Shown here piece after piece: positions 52,211 to 61,303 of a stretch of 64,000 bases of DNA. Each line of letters begins with the position of its first letter. Position 1 is the stretch's first letter. Under the pieces are notes generated by a model. The model was not told where the DNA came from. It ran no database searches and worked only from the letters and a program-made list of their open reading frames with translations. Both the position numbers and the translations under genes were made by a program. Source of the DNA: Roseateles toxinivorans (GTDB taxonomy: Bacteria; Pseudomonadota; Gammaproteobacteria; Burkholderiales; Burkholderiaceae_C); the NCBI RefSeq assembly GCF_004362525.1, contig NZ_SNXS01000002.1:434001-498000 (forward strand), read 5' to 3'.

Positions 52211-53899
52211 TTGTCAGCAGACCGCCCCCTCACCGCCCAGCCGATTGCCCTGCCCCAACGCGGCGGCGGGCCACGCGGCCGCCAACCGACAGCCGCGGCT
52301 TTGCTGGCTGTGCGCGCTTTGCTGGGCGATGAATCGCGGGCGCGCGATCTGCTGATCGAGCATCTGCACAAGATCCAGGACAGCCGGGGCCACCTGAGCG
52401 TGGACATGCTGGCCGCGCTGGCCGAGGAAATGAAGCTGTCGCAGGCCGAGGTGCATGAGACGGCCAGCTTCTATCACCACTTCGACATCGTCCGCGAGGG
52501 CGAGGCTGTGCCCCCGGCGCTGACCGTGCGGGTGTGCAATTCGCTGAGCTGCGCGATGGCCGGGGCCAAGCCGCTGCTTGATGAATTGCGGGCAACTGCG
52601 GGTGCCGATCTGCGCATCGTCGAAGTGCCCTGCGTCGGCCGCTGCGCCGAGGCGCCGGTGGCGGTGGTTGGCCAGAAGCCAGTCACCGCGGCCACGCCAG
52701 CCGCAGTCCGGACAGCCGTTGCTGCCGATGACAGACAAGACCCGACCCCTGATGCGATCGGCTACGAGGCCTACCGCGCCCAGGGCGGGTACCGGCTGCT
52801 CGACGAGCTGCTGAGCGGCCGGCGCGAGGTGCCGGCAACGATTCAGGCCTTGACCGACTCGGGGCTGCGCGGCCTTGGCGGTGCCGGCTTCCCGCTGGGC
52901 CGCAAGTGGGCAATAGTCGGCGCACAGGCCGCACCGCGCCTGCTGGCCATCAATATCGACGAGGGCGAGCCCGGCACCTTCAAGGATCGCCACTACCTGG
53001 AGCGCGACCCGCACCGCTTTCTGGAGGGTGCGCTGATTGCCGCCCATTGCGTCGGCGTCGCTGCGATCTACATCTATCTGCGCGACGAATACGCCGGCTG
53101 CCGCGCGCTGCTGCAGCGCGAGCTGGAACTGCTGCGCGCCGCGAGGCCGGACGCGCCGGAGATCCACCTGCGGCGCGGCGCCGGCGCCTACGTCTGCGGC
53201 GAAGAGTCGGCGATGATCGAGTCGCTGGAGGGCAAGCGCGGCTGGCCGCGCCAGCGCCCGCCCTATCTGGCCGAGGTCGGCCTGTTCGGCCGGCCGACGC
53301 TTGAACACAATATGGAGACGCTGCACTGGGTGCGCGAGATCCTGGAGCGGGGCGCCGACTGGTTCGCTGCCCAGGGCCGGCGCGGCCGCAAGGGCCTGCG
53401 CTCGTTCAGCCTGTCGGGACGCGTCAACAGGCCTGGCATGCATGTGGCACCGGCCGGCATCTCGCTGCGTGAGCTGGTCGATGAATATGGCGGCGGCATG
53501 CAGGACGGCCACGAGCTCTACGGCTACTTCCCCGGCGGTGCCTCGGGCGGCATCTTCCCGGCCAGCATGGCCGACCTGCCGCTGGACTTCGACACCCTGC
53601 AGCCCCACGGCTGCTTCATCGGCTCGGCGGCCATCATCGTGTTCTCCCAGGCCGACCGCGCCCGCGAGCTGGCGCTCAACGCGATGGAGTTCTTCGAGCA
53701 TGAGAGCTGCGGCCAGTGCACGCCCTGCCGCGAGGGCACGCAGCGGGCGGTGCAGCTGATGCGCGCGCCGACCTGGGATGTCGAGCTGATGGACGAGTTG
53801 TCGCAGGTGATGATGGATGCCTCGATCTGCGGCCTGGGCCAGGCCGCGCCGAACCCGCTGCGCAGCGCGCTGCGCTACTTTCCGCAGGAGTTCGCATGA
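52211..53899 (+). CDS. NAD-dependent formate dehydrogenase, fused gamma-beta subunit (FdsG-FdsB)
   Basis: A 562-residue fusion. Residues about 25-160 are FdsG/NuoE-like, a thioredoxin-fold [2Fe-2S] domain with RVCNSLSCAMAG and VPCVGRCAEAP. Residues about 185-560 are FdsB/NuoF-like: GLRGLGGAGFPLGRKW (FMN/NADH site), NIDEGEPGTFKDR, GAGAYVCGEESAMIESLEGK and a C-terminal [4Fe-4S] motif SCGQCTPCREGT with CGLGQ. It passes electrons from the alpha subunit to NAD+. The start is TTG 52211, chosen because GGAG lies 8 bases upstream; no ATG in this frame precedes the domain. The stop overlaps the alpha-subunit start. Confidence 0.9.
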   Translation: MSADRPLTAQPIALPQRGGGPRGRQPTAAALLAVRALLGDESRARDLLIEHLHKIQDSRGHLSVDMLAALAEEMKLSQAEVHETASFYHHFDIVREGEAVPPALTVRVCNSLSCAMAGAKPLLDELRATAGADLRIVEVPCVGRCAEAPVAVVGQKPVTAATPAAVRTAVAADDRQDPTPDAIGYEAYRAQGGYRLLDELLSGRREVPATIQALTDSGLRGLGGAGFPLGRKWAIVGAQAAPRLLAINIDEGEPGTFKDRHYLERDPHRFLEGALIAAHCVGVAAIYIYLRDEYAGCRALLQRELELLRAARPDAPEIHLRRGAGAYVCGEESAMIESLEGKRGWPRQRPPYLAEVGLFGRPTLEHNMETLHWVREILERGADWFAAQGRRGRKGLRSFSLSGRVNRPGMHVAPAGISLRELVDEYGGGMQDGHELYGYFPGGASGGIFPASMADLPLDFDTLQPHGCFIGSAAIIVFSQADRARELALNAMEFFEHESCGQCTPCREGTQRAVQLMRAPTWDVELMDELSQVMMDASICGLGQAAPNPLRSALRYFPQEFA

Positions 53900-56685
53900 G
53901 CGGCATCGCGATCGAGATTGACGGCCTTCAAGTCGAGGCCGAGCAAGGCGAAACCCTGCTCAGCGTCGCCCAGCGTCATGGCCATGCGATCCCCCATCTC
54001 TGCCATATGGACGGGCTGACACCGGCTGGCAACTGCCGCGCCTGTGTGGTCGAGATCGAGGGCGAACGGGCGCTGGCCGCCTCCTGCTGCCGCACGGTCA
54101 AGGCCGGCCAGAAGATCCATTTGCAGACGGCCCGCGTGCAGCGTTCGCAGAAGATGGTGCTGGAGCTGTTGATGGCCAACCAGCCACGGACGCCGCACAG
54201 GCGAGCGTCGGAGCTGACGCAGTGGTGCGAGAGCCTGGGTGTGACGGGCTCGCGCTTCGCGGCCCGCCCGCAGCCGGCACCCGACCGCAGCCACCCGGCC
54301 ATCAGCGTGCAGCTCGATGCCTGCATCCAGTGCATGCGCTGCGTGCGCGCCTGCCGCGATGAACAGGTCAATGATGTGCTGGGCATTGCCGGCTGGGGCG
54401 CCGACACGCGCATCAGCTTTGATGCCGACGACGCGCTCGGTGCCAGCTCCTGCGTGGCCTGCGGCGAATGCGTACAGGCCTGCCCGACCGGCGCGCTGAC
54501 GCCGGCCAATGGCGCGGCGCTGCAGCAGGCCGACGCGGTGGTGGCCTCGGTCTGCGCCTTCTGCGGCGTCGGCTGCCAGCTCGACTACCGGGTCAAGGAC
54601 AACAAGATCCTCGAAGCAGTGGGTCGCGATGGCCCGGCCAACCACGGCCGGCTGTGCGTCAAGGGCCGCTACGGCTATGACTATGTGCAGAGCGCCGAGC
54701 GCCTGACCGTGCCGCTGATGCGCCGCGAGGGCGTGGCCAAGGACCCGGCCGACATCGCGCTGGTGCGGCAGGGGCTGAAGCCCTTGAGTGACCTGTTCCG
54801 CGAAGCGAGCTGGGATGAGGCCCTGGACTTCGCCGCCACCGGCCTGCGCCAGCTGCGCGACTCACATGCGCTGGGTGCCGACAGCCCCCTCGCAGGCTTC
54901 GGTTCGGCCAAGGGCAGCAACGAAGAGGCCTATCTGTTCCAGAAGCTGGTCCGCCAGGGTTTTGGCACCAACAACGTCGATCACTGCACGCGGCTGTGCC
55001 ATGCCAGCTCGGTGGCGGCCCTGCTGGAGGGCATAGGCTCGGGCTCGGTCAGCAACCCGGTGGCCGATGTGGCCCAGGCCGAGGTGATTCTGCTGATCGG
55101 CGCCAACCCCAGCTCCAATCATCCGGTGGCGGCCAGCTTCATCAAGAACGCCGTCAAGGCCGGCAGCACCTTGATCGTGGCCGACCCGCGCCGAGCGCCG
55201 ATGGCGCGTTTTGCGCGCTGGCATCTGGCCTTCCGGCCCGACAGCGACGTGGCCCTGCTCAACGGCATGCTGCACACCATCATCGACGAGGGGCTGACCG
55301 ACCCGGCTTTCATCGCCGCCCGCGTCAATGGCTTCGAGGCCTTGAAGGCCGCGGTGGCCGAATGCACCCCCGAGCGCATGAGCGAGATCTGCGGCATCGC
55401 ACCGGAGCTGATTCGCGAGGTCGCGCGCTGCTACGCCACCGCGAAGAGCGCGATGATTTTGTGGGGCATGGGCATCAGCCAGCATGTGCACGGCACCGAC
55501 AACGCCCGCTGCCTGATTGCGCTGGCGATGATCACCGGCCAGATCGGCCGACCGGGCACCGGCCTGCATCCGCTGCGCGGCCAGAACAATGTGCAGGGGG
55601 CGTCCGACGCGGGCCTGATCCCGATGATGCTGCCCAACTACCAGCGCGTCGCCCGCGCCGAGGTGCGCGAGCAGTTCGAGGCGCTGTGGGCGGTGCCGCT
55701 CAGTTCCACGCCGGGCCTGACGGTGGTGGAGATCATGCATGCCGCCAGCGAGGGCCGCATCAAGGGCATGTTCGTCGAGGGCGAGAACCCGGCCATGTCC
55801 GACCCCGATCTGGACCATGCGCGCCGGGCCCTGGCCGGCCTGCAGCATCTGGTCGTGCAAGACATCTTCGCCACCGAGACGGCCTTGCTCGCCGACGTGA
55901 TCCTGCCCGCCTCGGCCCATGCCGAGAAATGGGGCAGCTACACCAACACCGACCGGCTGATACAGCTGGGCCGGCCGGCCATCACGCCGCCAGGAGACGC
56001 GCGCCAGGACCTGTGGATCATCGAGCAGCTGGGCCGCCGCCTGGGCCTGCCCTGGGCCTACTGGACCGAAGCAGATGGCCAGGGCCATGCCGCCGCCGAG
56101 GCACCCACCGCCCGCGTCTACGAGGAAATGCGTCAGGTGATGGCGCCGCTGGCCGGCGTACCCTGGTCGCGCCTGCAGCGTGAGAACGCCGTCACCACCC
56201 CGGCCGCACGCGAAGACGAGCCGGGCGAGCGCGTCGTCTTCCACGACCATTTCCCGCTGGCCGACGGCCGCTCTCAGCTGGTGCCGGCCACCTTCACGCC
56301 GGGCCCCGAGCAGCCCGACGCACAGTACCCGCTGGTGCTGACCACCGGCCGCGTGCTGGAGCATTGGCACACCGGCGCGATGACGCGGCGCGCCACCGCG
56401 CTGGAGGCGCTGGCTCCTGCGCCGCAGATCAATATCCACCCCGAGGATGCCGCCGGCCTGCATCTGCACGACGGCCAGACGGTGGACCTGCGCTCACGCC
56501 ACGGCCAGGTGCAGGCCCAGGTTCAGCTGTCGCGCGAGGTGCAGCCGGGCCAGGTCTTCCTGCCCTTCTGCTACTGGGAGGCGGCGGCCAATCTGCTGAC
56601 CGGCGACGCGCTCGATGCGGTTGGCAAGATCCCGGGCTTCAAGGTCACGGCGGTGCGGGTGGAGGCCTTGTTGATCTCAGCTTGA
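53896..56685 (+). CDS. Formate dehydrogenase alpha subunit (FdsA/FdhA type, Mo/W-bis-MGD)
   Basis: A 929-residue molybdenum or tungsten enzyme. It begins with a [2Fe-2S] domain (HLCHMDGLTPAGNCRACVVE), then two [4Fe-4S] clusters (CIQCMRCVRAC and CVACGECVQAC), then the MopB domain with CAFCGVGCQLDY and RLCVKGRYGYDY. The active-site Cys is in NNVDHCTRLCHASS, a Cys rather than selenocysteine form. The C-terminal domain binds the second pterin (VLEHWHTGAMTRR). It oxidises formate to CO2, with FdsGB reducing NAD+. No fdhD or fdsD chaperone gene follows, unlike typical fds operons. Confidence 0.92.
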   Translation: MSGIAIEIDGLQVEAEQGETLLSVAQRHGHAIPHLCHMDGLTPAGNCRACVVEIEGERALAASCCRTVKAGQKIHLQTARVQRSQKMVLELLMANQPRTPHRRASELTQWCESLGVTGSRFAARPQPAPDRSHPAISVQLDACIQCMRCVRACRDEQVNDVLGIAGWGADTRISFDADDALGASSCVACGECVQACPTGALTPANGAALQQADAVVASVCAFCGVGCQLDYRVKDNKILEAVGRDGPANHGRLCVKGRYGYDYVQSAERLTVPLMRREGVAKDPADIALVRQGLKPLSDLFREASWDEALDFAATGLRQLRDSHALGADSPLAGFGSAKGSNEEAYLFQKLVRQGFGTNNVDHCTRLCHASSVAALLEGIGSGSVSNPVADVAQAEVILLIGANPSSNHPVAASFIKNAVKAGSTLIVADPRRAPMARFARWHLAFRPDSDVALLNGMLHTIIDEGLTDPAFIAARVNGFEALKAAVAECTPERMSEICGIAPELIREVARCYATAKSAMILWGMGISQHVHGTDNARCLIALAMITGQIGRPGTGLHPLRGQNNVQGASDAGLIPMMLPNYQRVARAEVREQFEALWAVPLSSTPGLTVVEIMHAASEGRIKGMFVEGENPAMSDPDLDHARRALAGLQHLVVQDIFATETALLADVILPASAHAEKWGSYTNTDRLIQLGRPAITPPGDARQDLWIIEQLGRRLGLPWAYWTEADGQGHAAAEAPTARVYEEMRQVMAPLAGVPWSRLQRENAVTTPAAREDEPGERVVFHDHFPLADGRSQLVPATFTPGPEQPDAQYPLVLTTGRVLEHWHTGAMTRRATALEALAPAPQINIHPEDAAGLHLHDGQTVDLRSRHGQVQAQVQLSREVQPGQVFLPFCYWEAAANLLTGDALDAVGKIPGFKVTAVRVEALLISA

Positions 56686-56742
56686 GCTGGGCGCGACTTC
56701 CACGTACCCTTGCCTTTGCCCAAGTCGGGCGCAGGAGTCCCG

Positions 56743-58200
56743 ATGGAAGCTATCACGCAGGAACAGCGCCCGCAACAGGCGACGCCCGCCTTGCGGCAAT
56801 TCGACGATCTGCCCGGCCCGCGCGGCCTGCCCTTCTTCGGCAATGCGCTGCAGATCGAGACCTCGCGCTTTCACCAGCAGCTGGAGGGTTGGGCGCGGGA
56901 GTTCGGCCCCTTCTTCAAGCTGCAGCTGATGAAGCGCCATGTGATGGTGATCGGTGACCATGAGGCAGTGGCGGTCGTGCTGCGTGACCGCCCCGACGGC
57001 TTTCGCCGCACCACCCGGCTGCAGGAAATCTGGACCGAGATGGGTCTGCCGGTGGGCGTGTTCGGCGCCAACGGCGAGACCTGGAAGCGGCAGCGTCGCA
57101 TGGTCATGGCCGGCTTCGACCCGGCCCATGTGAAGCGCTATCTGCCGGCGATGCAGCGGGTTGGCGAACAGCTGGTGGCGCGCTGGGCCCGGGCCGGCGA
57201 CGCTGGGGCGACGATCGACCTGCAGGCCGACCTGATGCGCTTCACGGTGGACACCATCGCCGGTCTGGCTTTCGGCGCCGAGGTCAATACGCTGGAGTCC
57301 GACGCGGACGTGATCCAGAGCCATCTCGACAAGCTCTTTCCCGCGCTGTTCAGGCGCATTTTTTCGCCCGTGCCGACCTGGCGCTTCGCGCGCAGCGCGG
57401 CCGACCGGCGGCTGGAGCGCAGCATCGTCGAGATCAATGCGGCGGTGGCCGGCTTCATCAGCCAGGCCCGCATACGCCTGCAGGCCGATCCGGGCCTACG
57501 CGAACGGCCCAACAATCTGCTCGAGGCGATGCTGGTGGCCGCCGACCAGGAGGGCAGCGGCATCGATGACGACCAGGTCGCCGGCAATGTGCTGACCATG
57601 CTGCTGGCCGGCGAGGACACCACCGCCAACACGCTGGCCTGGATGATCCATCTGCTGTGGCAGCACCCCGAGGCGCTGGCCCGCGCCACCGAGGAGGTGC
57701 GGCGCGTTGGCGGCGATGGCCTGCGGCCCAGCCACGAGCAGCTGACGCAGCTGGACTATATCGAGGCCTGCGCCCACGAGACCATGCGGCTCAAGCCGGT
57801 GGCGCCGATACTCCCTTTGCAGACCCTGCATGCGTTGCAGATCGGCGATGTGCAGGTGCCCGCCCATACGGTGGTGATCAGCCTGCTGCGGCGCGACAGC
57901 GTCAGCGAAACGCATCTGCCTCGCGCCGCGGCCTTCGAGCCCGAACGCTGGCTGGGCGACGGTGGGCCCGGTGCCCTGGCCAGTGCGGCCAAGCGCATCT
58001 CCATGCCCTTTGGTGCCGGCCCGCGCATCTGCCCAGGGCGCTATCTGGCCCTGCTGGAAATGAAGATGGTGATGGCTTGCCTGCTGGGCCGCTTCGACAT
58101 CCTGGGCGTGGACACGGCAGATGGCCAGCCGCCGGCCGAGCATCTGGCCTTCACGATGGCGCCGCTGGGGCTGAGGATGCGCTTGCGCCGCCGGGGCTGA
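56743..58200 (+). CDS. Cytochrome P450
   Basis: A 485-residue class I-type bacterial P450 without a membrane anchor. Substrate-oxygen helix I has MLLAGEDTTANTLAW, the ExxR motif is HETMRLKP, and the heme loop is MPFGAGPRICPGRYLALLE with Cys ligand. The start region DLPGPRGLPFFGNAL is the proline-rich hinge found in CYP102-like and eukaryote-like P450s. A separate electron donor would be needed; none is encoded nearby. GGAG lies 5 bases before ATG 56743. It follows the FDH alpha gene by 57 bp. The substrate is unknown. Confidence 0.94.
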   Translation: MEAITQEQRPQQATPALRQFDDLPGPRGLPFFGNALQIETSRFHQQLEGWAREFGPFFKLQLMKRHVMVIGDHEAVAVVLRDRPDGFRRTTRLQEIWTEMGLPVGVFGANGETWKRQRRMVMAGFDPAHVKRYLPAMQRVGEQLVARWARAGDAGATIDLQADLMRFTVDTIAGLAFGAEVNTLESDADVIQSHLDKLFPALFRRIFSPVPTWRFARSAADRRLERSIVEINAAVAGFISQARIRLQADPGLRERPNNLLEAMLVAADQEGSGIDDDQVAGNVLTMLLAGEDTTANTLAWMIHLLWQHPEALARATEEVRRVGGDGLRPSHEQLTQLDYIEACAHETMRLKPVAPILPLQTLHALQIGDVQVPAHTVVISLLRRDSVSETHLPRAAAFEPERWLGDGGPGALASAAKRISMPFGAGPRICPGRYLALLEMKMVMACLLGRFDILGVDTADGQPPAEHLAFTMAPLGLRMRLRRRG

Positions 58201-58251
58201 GCTTGCGCTTACGATGGTGGCTGTGCACACCCACCGCTATGGAGCCCCCGC

Positions 58252-58551
58252 ATGATTCTCGAGATCGCCAATATCCGCATTGCCCCCGGCCAGCAGGCCG
58301 CGTTTGAGGAGGCGATCCAGCGCGCCGCCAGCACGGTGATCTCCAACGCCAAGGGCTTCAAGGGCTACAAGATCAATCGCGGCATCGAAAGCCCCGAGCT
58401 CTATGTGCTGATGGTGTTCTGGGAGACGCTGGAGAACCACACCGTGGACTTCCGCGAAGGCCCGCTGTTCCCGCAGTGGCGCGCCATCATCGGCCCGTTC
58501 TTCGCCAGCCCGCCCCATGTCGAGCATTTCAGCCTGGTGGCCAAGTCCTGA
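58252..58551 (+). CDS. ABM-fold (antibiotic biosynthesis monooxygenase) protein
   Basis: A 99-residue dimeric alpha-beta barrel protein. It has LEIANIRIAPGQQAAFEEAI, KGYKINRGIESPELYVLMVF and WETLENHTVDFREGPLFPQW, typical of the ABM family. Members act as cofactor-free monooxygenases or hold ligands. Here it may act on the product of the P450, but this is inference from position. It is 51 bp after the P450 and 4 bp before the ligase gene, so the last two are certainly co-translated. Confidence 0.88.
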   Translation: MILEIANIRIAPGQQAAFEEAIQRAASTVISNAKGFKGYKINRGIESPELYVLMVFWETLENHTVDFREGPLFPQWRAIIGPFFASPPHVEHFSLVAKS

Positions 58552-58555
58552 AGTC

Positions 58556-59908
58556 ATGAGCAGCACCACTCTCCCGACCGATCTGAAGGCCTGGTTCGAG
58601 CAGCAGGGCATACGCCAGGTCGAGTGCATCTATCCCGATGTGTCGGGCTATCCGCGCGGCAAGCTGATGCCGGCCGACAGCTTTGCCGCCGGCACCGAGC
58701 TGCGCATCGCCCAGGCGATCGCGATGCAGGCCATTACCGGCGACTATTCCTACGACCCGATCTTTGCCGACGCCGATCCCGACGTGCGCCTGGCGCCCGA
58801 CTACGCCACCGTCAAGCCCGTGCCCTGGGCGGCCCAGCCGCGCGCGCTGGCCATCCACGACTGCCTGGAGCTGGACGGCCGCCACTGCGCCTTCGCGCCG
58901 CGCTCGGTGCTGAAGCTGGTGCTGGCCCGCTATGCCGCCCTGGGCCTGAGCCCGGTGGTGGCGCCCGAGCTCGAGTTCTACCTGACCGCGCCAATGACCG
59001 ACCCGGCCCTGCCCTTTGCCGCGCCGGTGACCCGCGGCGGCCGCGCCGAGGCCGGCCAGTCGGCCTTCAGCCTGAACATGCTCAACGAGCTGGCGCCGTT
59101 CTGGGACGAGTTCCAGCAGGCGCTGCTGACCCTGGGCGTGCGCGCCGATACCTGGATACACGAGGTCGGGCTGACGCAGTACGAGATCAATCTGCTGCAT
59201 GGCGACGCCGTCGAGGTGGCGGACCAGGCCTTTCTGTTCAAGTACGCGGCCAAGGAGACTGCGCTCAAACATGGCCTCAACGCGGTCTTCATGGCCAAGC
59301 CGATCGAGGGGCAGGCGGGCAGCTCCATGCATCTGCACCAGAGCCTGGTCGATGCCGAGGGCCGCAATGTGTTCTGCAATGCCGACGGCAGCGACAGCGC
59401 CCTCTTTGGCCAGTATGTGGCCGGCCTGCAGACCTATCTGCCCGACCTGATGCTGGTGCTGGCGCCTCACGTCAATTCATACCGCCGCTTTGTGCGCAAC
59501 AGCCAGGCACCGATGAATCTGCAGTGGGGCCCGGACAACCGCACCACCGGCCTGCGCGTGCCGCTCAGCGGCCCGGCGGCGCGGCGCATCGAGAACCGCG
59601 TGGCCGGCGCCGATGCCAATCCCTATTTGGCCATTGCCGCTTCCTTGGCGGCCGGGCTGGCGGGCATCAACGAGGGCTTGAAGCCCAGCGCCCAGGTGGT
59701 GGGCAATGCCTATGACCAGGCCACCGAGCATCGCCTGCCGCTGAGCTTCGGCCAGGCCTTGGCACAGATGCAGGCCAGCGCCTCGGCTCGCAGGCTGCTC
59801 GGCGACGACTTCGTGCAGGCCTACACGGCCGTCAAATCGCTGGAGTTCGACAGCTACGAGCGTGAGGTCACCGCCTGGGAGCGGCGTTACCTCACGGCGC
59901 AGGCGTGA
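58556..59908 (+). CDS. Glutamine-synthetase-family ligase (PuuA/GlnT-like)
   Basis: A 450-residue glutamine-synthetase fold enzyme of the type that joins glutamate to amines. The N-terminal beta-grasp has VECIYPDVSGYPRGKLMP; catalytic parts are PVVAPELEFYLT, KHGLNAVFMAKPIEGQAG with GSSMHLHQS, NSYRRFVRNSQAPMNLQWG with DNRTTGLRVP, and ENRVAGADANPYLAIAAS. The group includes gamma-glutamylputrescine and gamma-glutamylmethylamide synthetases as well as true glutamine synthetases. It lacks the adenylylation-site pattern of GlnA I can look for. It is last in the P450 run. The substrate amine is unknown. Confidence 0.88.
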   Translation: MSSTTLPTDLKAWFEQQGIRQVECIYPDVSGYPRGKLMPADSFAAGTELRIAQAIAMQAITGDYSYDPIFADADPDVRLAPDYATVKPVPWAAQPRALAIHDCLELDGRHCAFAPRSVLKLVLARYAALGLSPVVAPELEFYLTAPMTDPALPFAAPVTRGGRAEAGQSAFSLNMLNELAPFWDEFQQALLTLGVRADTWIHEVGLTQYEINLLHGDAVEVADQAFLFKYAAKETALKHGLNAVFMAKPIEGQAGSSMHLHQSLVDAEGRNVFCNADGSDSALFGQYVAGLQTYLPDLMLVLAPHVNSYRRFVRNSQAPMNLQWGPDNRTTGLRVPLSGPAARRIENRVAGADANPYLAIAASLAAGLAGINEGLKPSAQVVGNAYDQATEHRLPLSFGQALAQMQASASARRLLGDDFVQAYTAVKSLEFDSYEREVTAWERRYLTAQA

Positions 59909-59912
59909 AGGA

Positions 59913-60602
59913 TCAGCGCACCGTGTAGCCGCGGCCATCCATGCAGGCCGCCACCGCGCGCTGGAACACGCTGGCATCGACCTGGGCCGCGGGCTGGGTG
60001 GTGGCCCAGCGGTTGCATTCCTGGCGGTCGCTTTCGGTCTGCTGGGCATTCTGGCCGGAGCGTGGGTAGATGATGGGATCGGGCGCCGGTTTGGCTTCGG
60101 GCAGCGGCGGCAGCGGTCTGGCCTGCTCGGCGCCCGGCGGCGGCGGCACCACCGTGTAGCCGCCGTCGGTGGCCGCCGTGTAGTAGCTGCCGTTGGCATA
60201 GTAGTAGCGGGTGCTGTCTATCCATAGCGGCGTGTAGGCCGGTGGCAGCACCGGCACCACGATGCCGAAGGGCGGGGCCACCACCCGGTAGCGGCTGCCC
60301 ACCGGGCTGAACCAGACACCGCTGTGGAAGAAGTAGCTGCCGCGCCCGTGGCCAATGCTGATGGCCCCGGGCGGCAGGCCGATGGACACATAGCCGCGCG
60401 AAGGGTAGTAGTGGTTGTGCTGGTAGCGGCGGTCCAGCTGCCAGTGTGGCGAGGCGTGGCTACCGCCACCGCGCTGCGGGCCGACATAGCCACCGTGGCC
60501 GCCATGGCGCTCCTGCGCCTGTGCGGACGGGCCGGCCACGCACATCAGCATCGTGGCGGCGAGCAGTGCCGCCGGCTTGAGTGGTTTGAAATTGAGCATC
60601 AT
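59913..60602 (-). CDS. Exported DUF6515 family protein
   Basis: A 229-residue protein with a signal peptide (KPAALLAATMLMCVAGPSAQA). The middle is rich in His, Gly, Tyr and Arg (ERHGGHGGYVGPQRGGGSHA, HNHYYPSRGYVSIGL), followed by DUF6515: PPAYTPLWIDSTRYYYANGS with YYTAATDGGYTVVPPPPGAE. The tail has a conserved Cys-containing segment (RQECNRWATTQP and ACMDGRGYTVR). It is probably periplasmic or on the outer membrane. GGAGG lies 9 bases before ATG 60602. Function unknown. It is convergent with the ligase gene (4-bp gap). Confidence 0.8.
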   Translation of the reverse strand: MMLNFKPLKPAALLAATMLMCVAGPSAQAQERHGGHGGYVGPQRGGGSHASPHWQLDRRYQHNHYYPSRGYVSIGLPPGAISIGHGRGSYFFHSGVWFSPVGSRYRVVAPPFGIVVPVLPPAYTPLWIDSTRYYYANGSYYTAATDGGYTVVPPPPGAEQARPLPPLPEAKPAPDPIIYPRSGQNAQQTESDRQECNRWATTQPAAQVDASVFQRAVAACMDGRGYTVR

Positions 60603-60688
60603 GGTGGCTTGCCTCCGGCGCATCGGCGCCCAGGACCCACTCTGCAACGGGCTTCTGGCGCGCGTGTGAACGAAGTGTAAAGAAACTG

Positions 60689-60720
60689 TGCCCGGCCTGA
60701 CGTGAGGTCAGGGCCGGGCA
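60689..60720 (-). terminator. Terminator after the DUF4148 gene
   Basis: TGCCCGGCCTGAC and GGTCAGGGCCGGGCA form a long GC stem around a short loop. On the minus strand it is followed by CAGTTTCTTTAC, moderately U-rich. It ends the DUF4148 transcript 45 bp after the stop codon. Confidence 0.75.
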
Positions 60721-60765
60721 TGGATGAAGGTGCAAAAGGGTCAGGTATTGCCTTGCGGCCTCGCA

Positions 60766-61152
60766 TCAGCGGTTCGGCTTGCCGGCCTTGGCCTCCTGGC
60801 GCGCTGCGTTCTCGGCCCGCGCGGCAGCAATGTTCTGCGTCGTGAACGGATCGGCCTCGTTGTTGCTGGCCATCATGCCCTCGGCGCGGGCCTGCACCAG
60901 CTCGGCAATCACCTCGGCACGCGAGCGGCCGCCAAAGGTCTTCACCGGCGGGGCCAGCTCGGTGTCGGCGGCCAGCCTGGCCACCGTGCCGTCGGCGCGG
61001 GCCTGAGCCAGTTCGGCCTGCACGGCCTGGCGTGTCTTGCCGGCATCGGCCGCCATGGCCTGCTGGGTCATGGCCAGGCTGCCGAGCAGGGCCAGCGTGG
61101 TGGTGAGTGCGAATTGCAGGGTGCTGCGGGAAATGGGCTTCAGGAATTTCAT
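60766..61152 (-). CDS. Exported DUF4148 protein
   Basis: A 128-residue periplasmic protein. The signal peptide is LALLGSLAMTQQAMAADAG-like (TTTLALLGSLAMTQQAMA) and the mature part has the helical DUF4148 repeats: KTRQAVQAELAQARADGTVA, GGRSRAEVIAELVQARAEGM and ASNNEADPF. The family is common and multi-copy in Burkholderiales, with no known function. GGAG is 8 bases before ATG 61152. A good terminator follows, so it is a monocistronic unit. Confidence 0.9.
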   Translation of the reverse strand: MKFLKPISRSTLQFALTTTLALLGSLAMTQQAMAADAGKTRQAVQAELAQARADGTVARLAADTELAPPVKTFGGRSRAEVIAELVQARAEGMMASNNEADPFTTQNIAAARAENAARQEAKAGKPNR

Positions 61153-61303
61153 GGTGATTCACTCCGGTTGGTTTGCTGAGTCGAAGAGCAACAGCGCCTT
61201 CGATGGAGTGAACTTTCGTGCTTGAGCGCCGCGGCTTCCAGCGCAATGCGATCAAGCCAGGGCGGTGCGGCGCGAAGCGTTGGCGCTGCGGCGCCAGCGG
61301 TTG
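61153..61303. other. Intergenic region upstream of the DUF4148 gene and downstream of the LysR gene
   Basis: Contains the promoter region for the DUF4148 gene. TGGCGC (61281-61286) and GCGCCA (61291-61296) form a hairpin just after the LysR stop codon, without a U tract. No gene is convincing. Confidence 0.4.
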
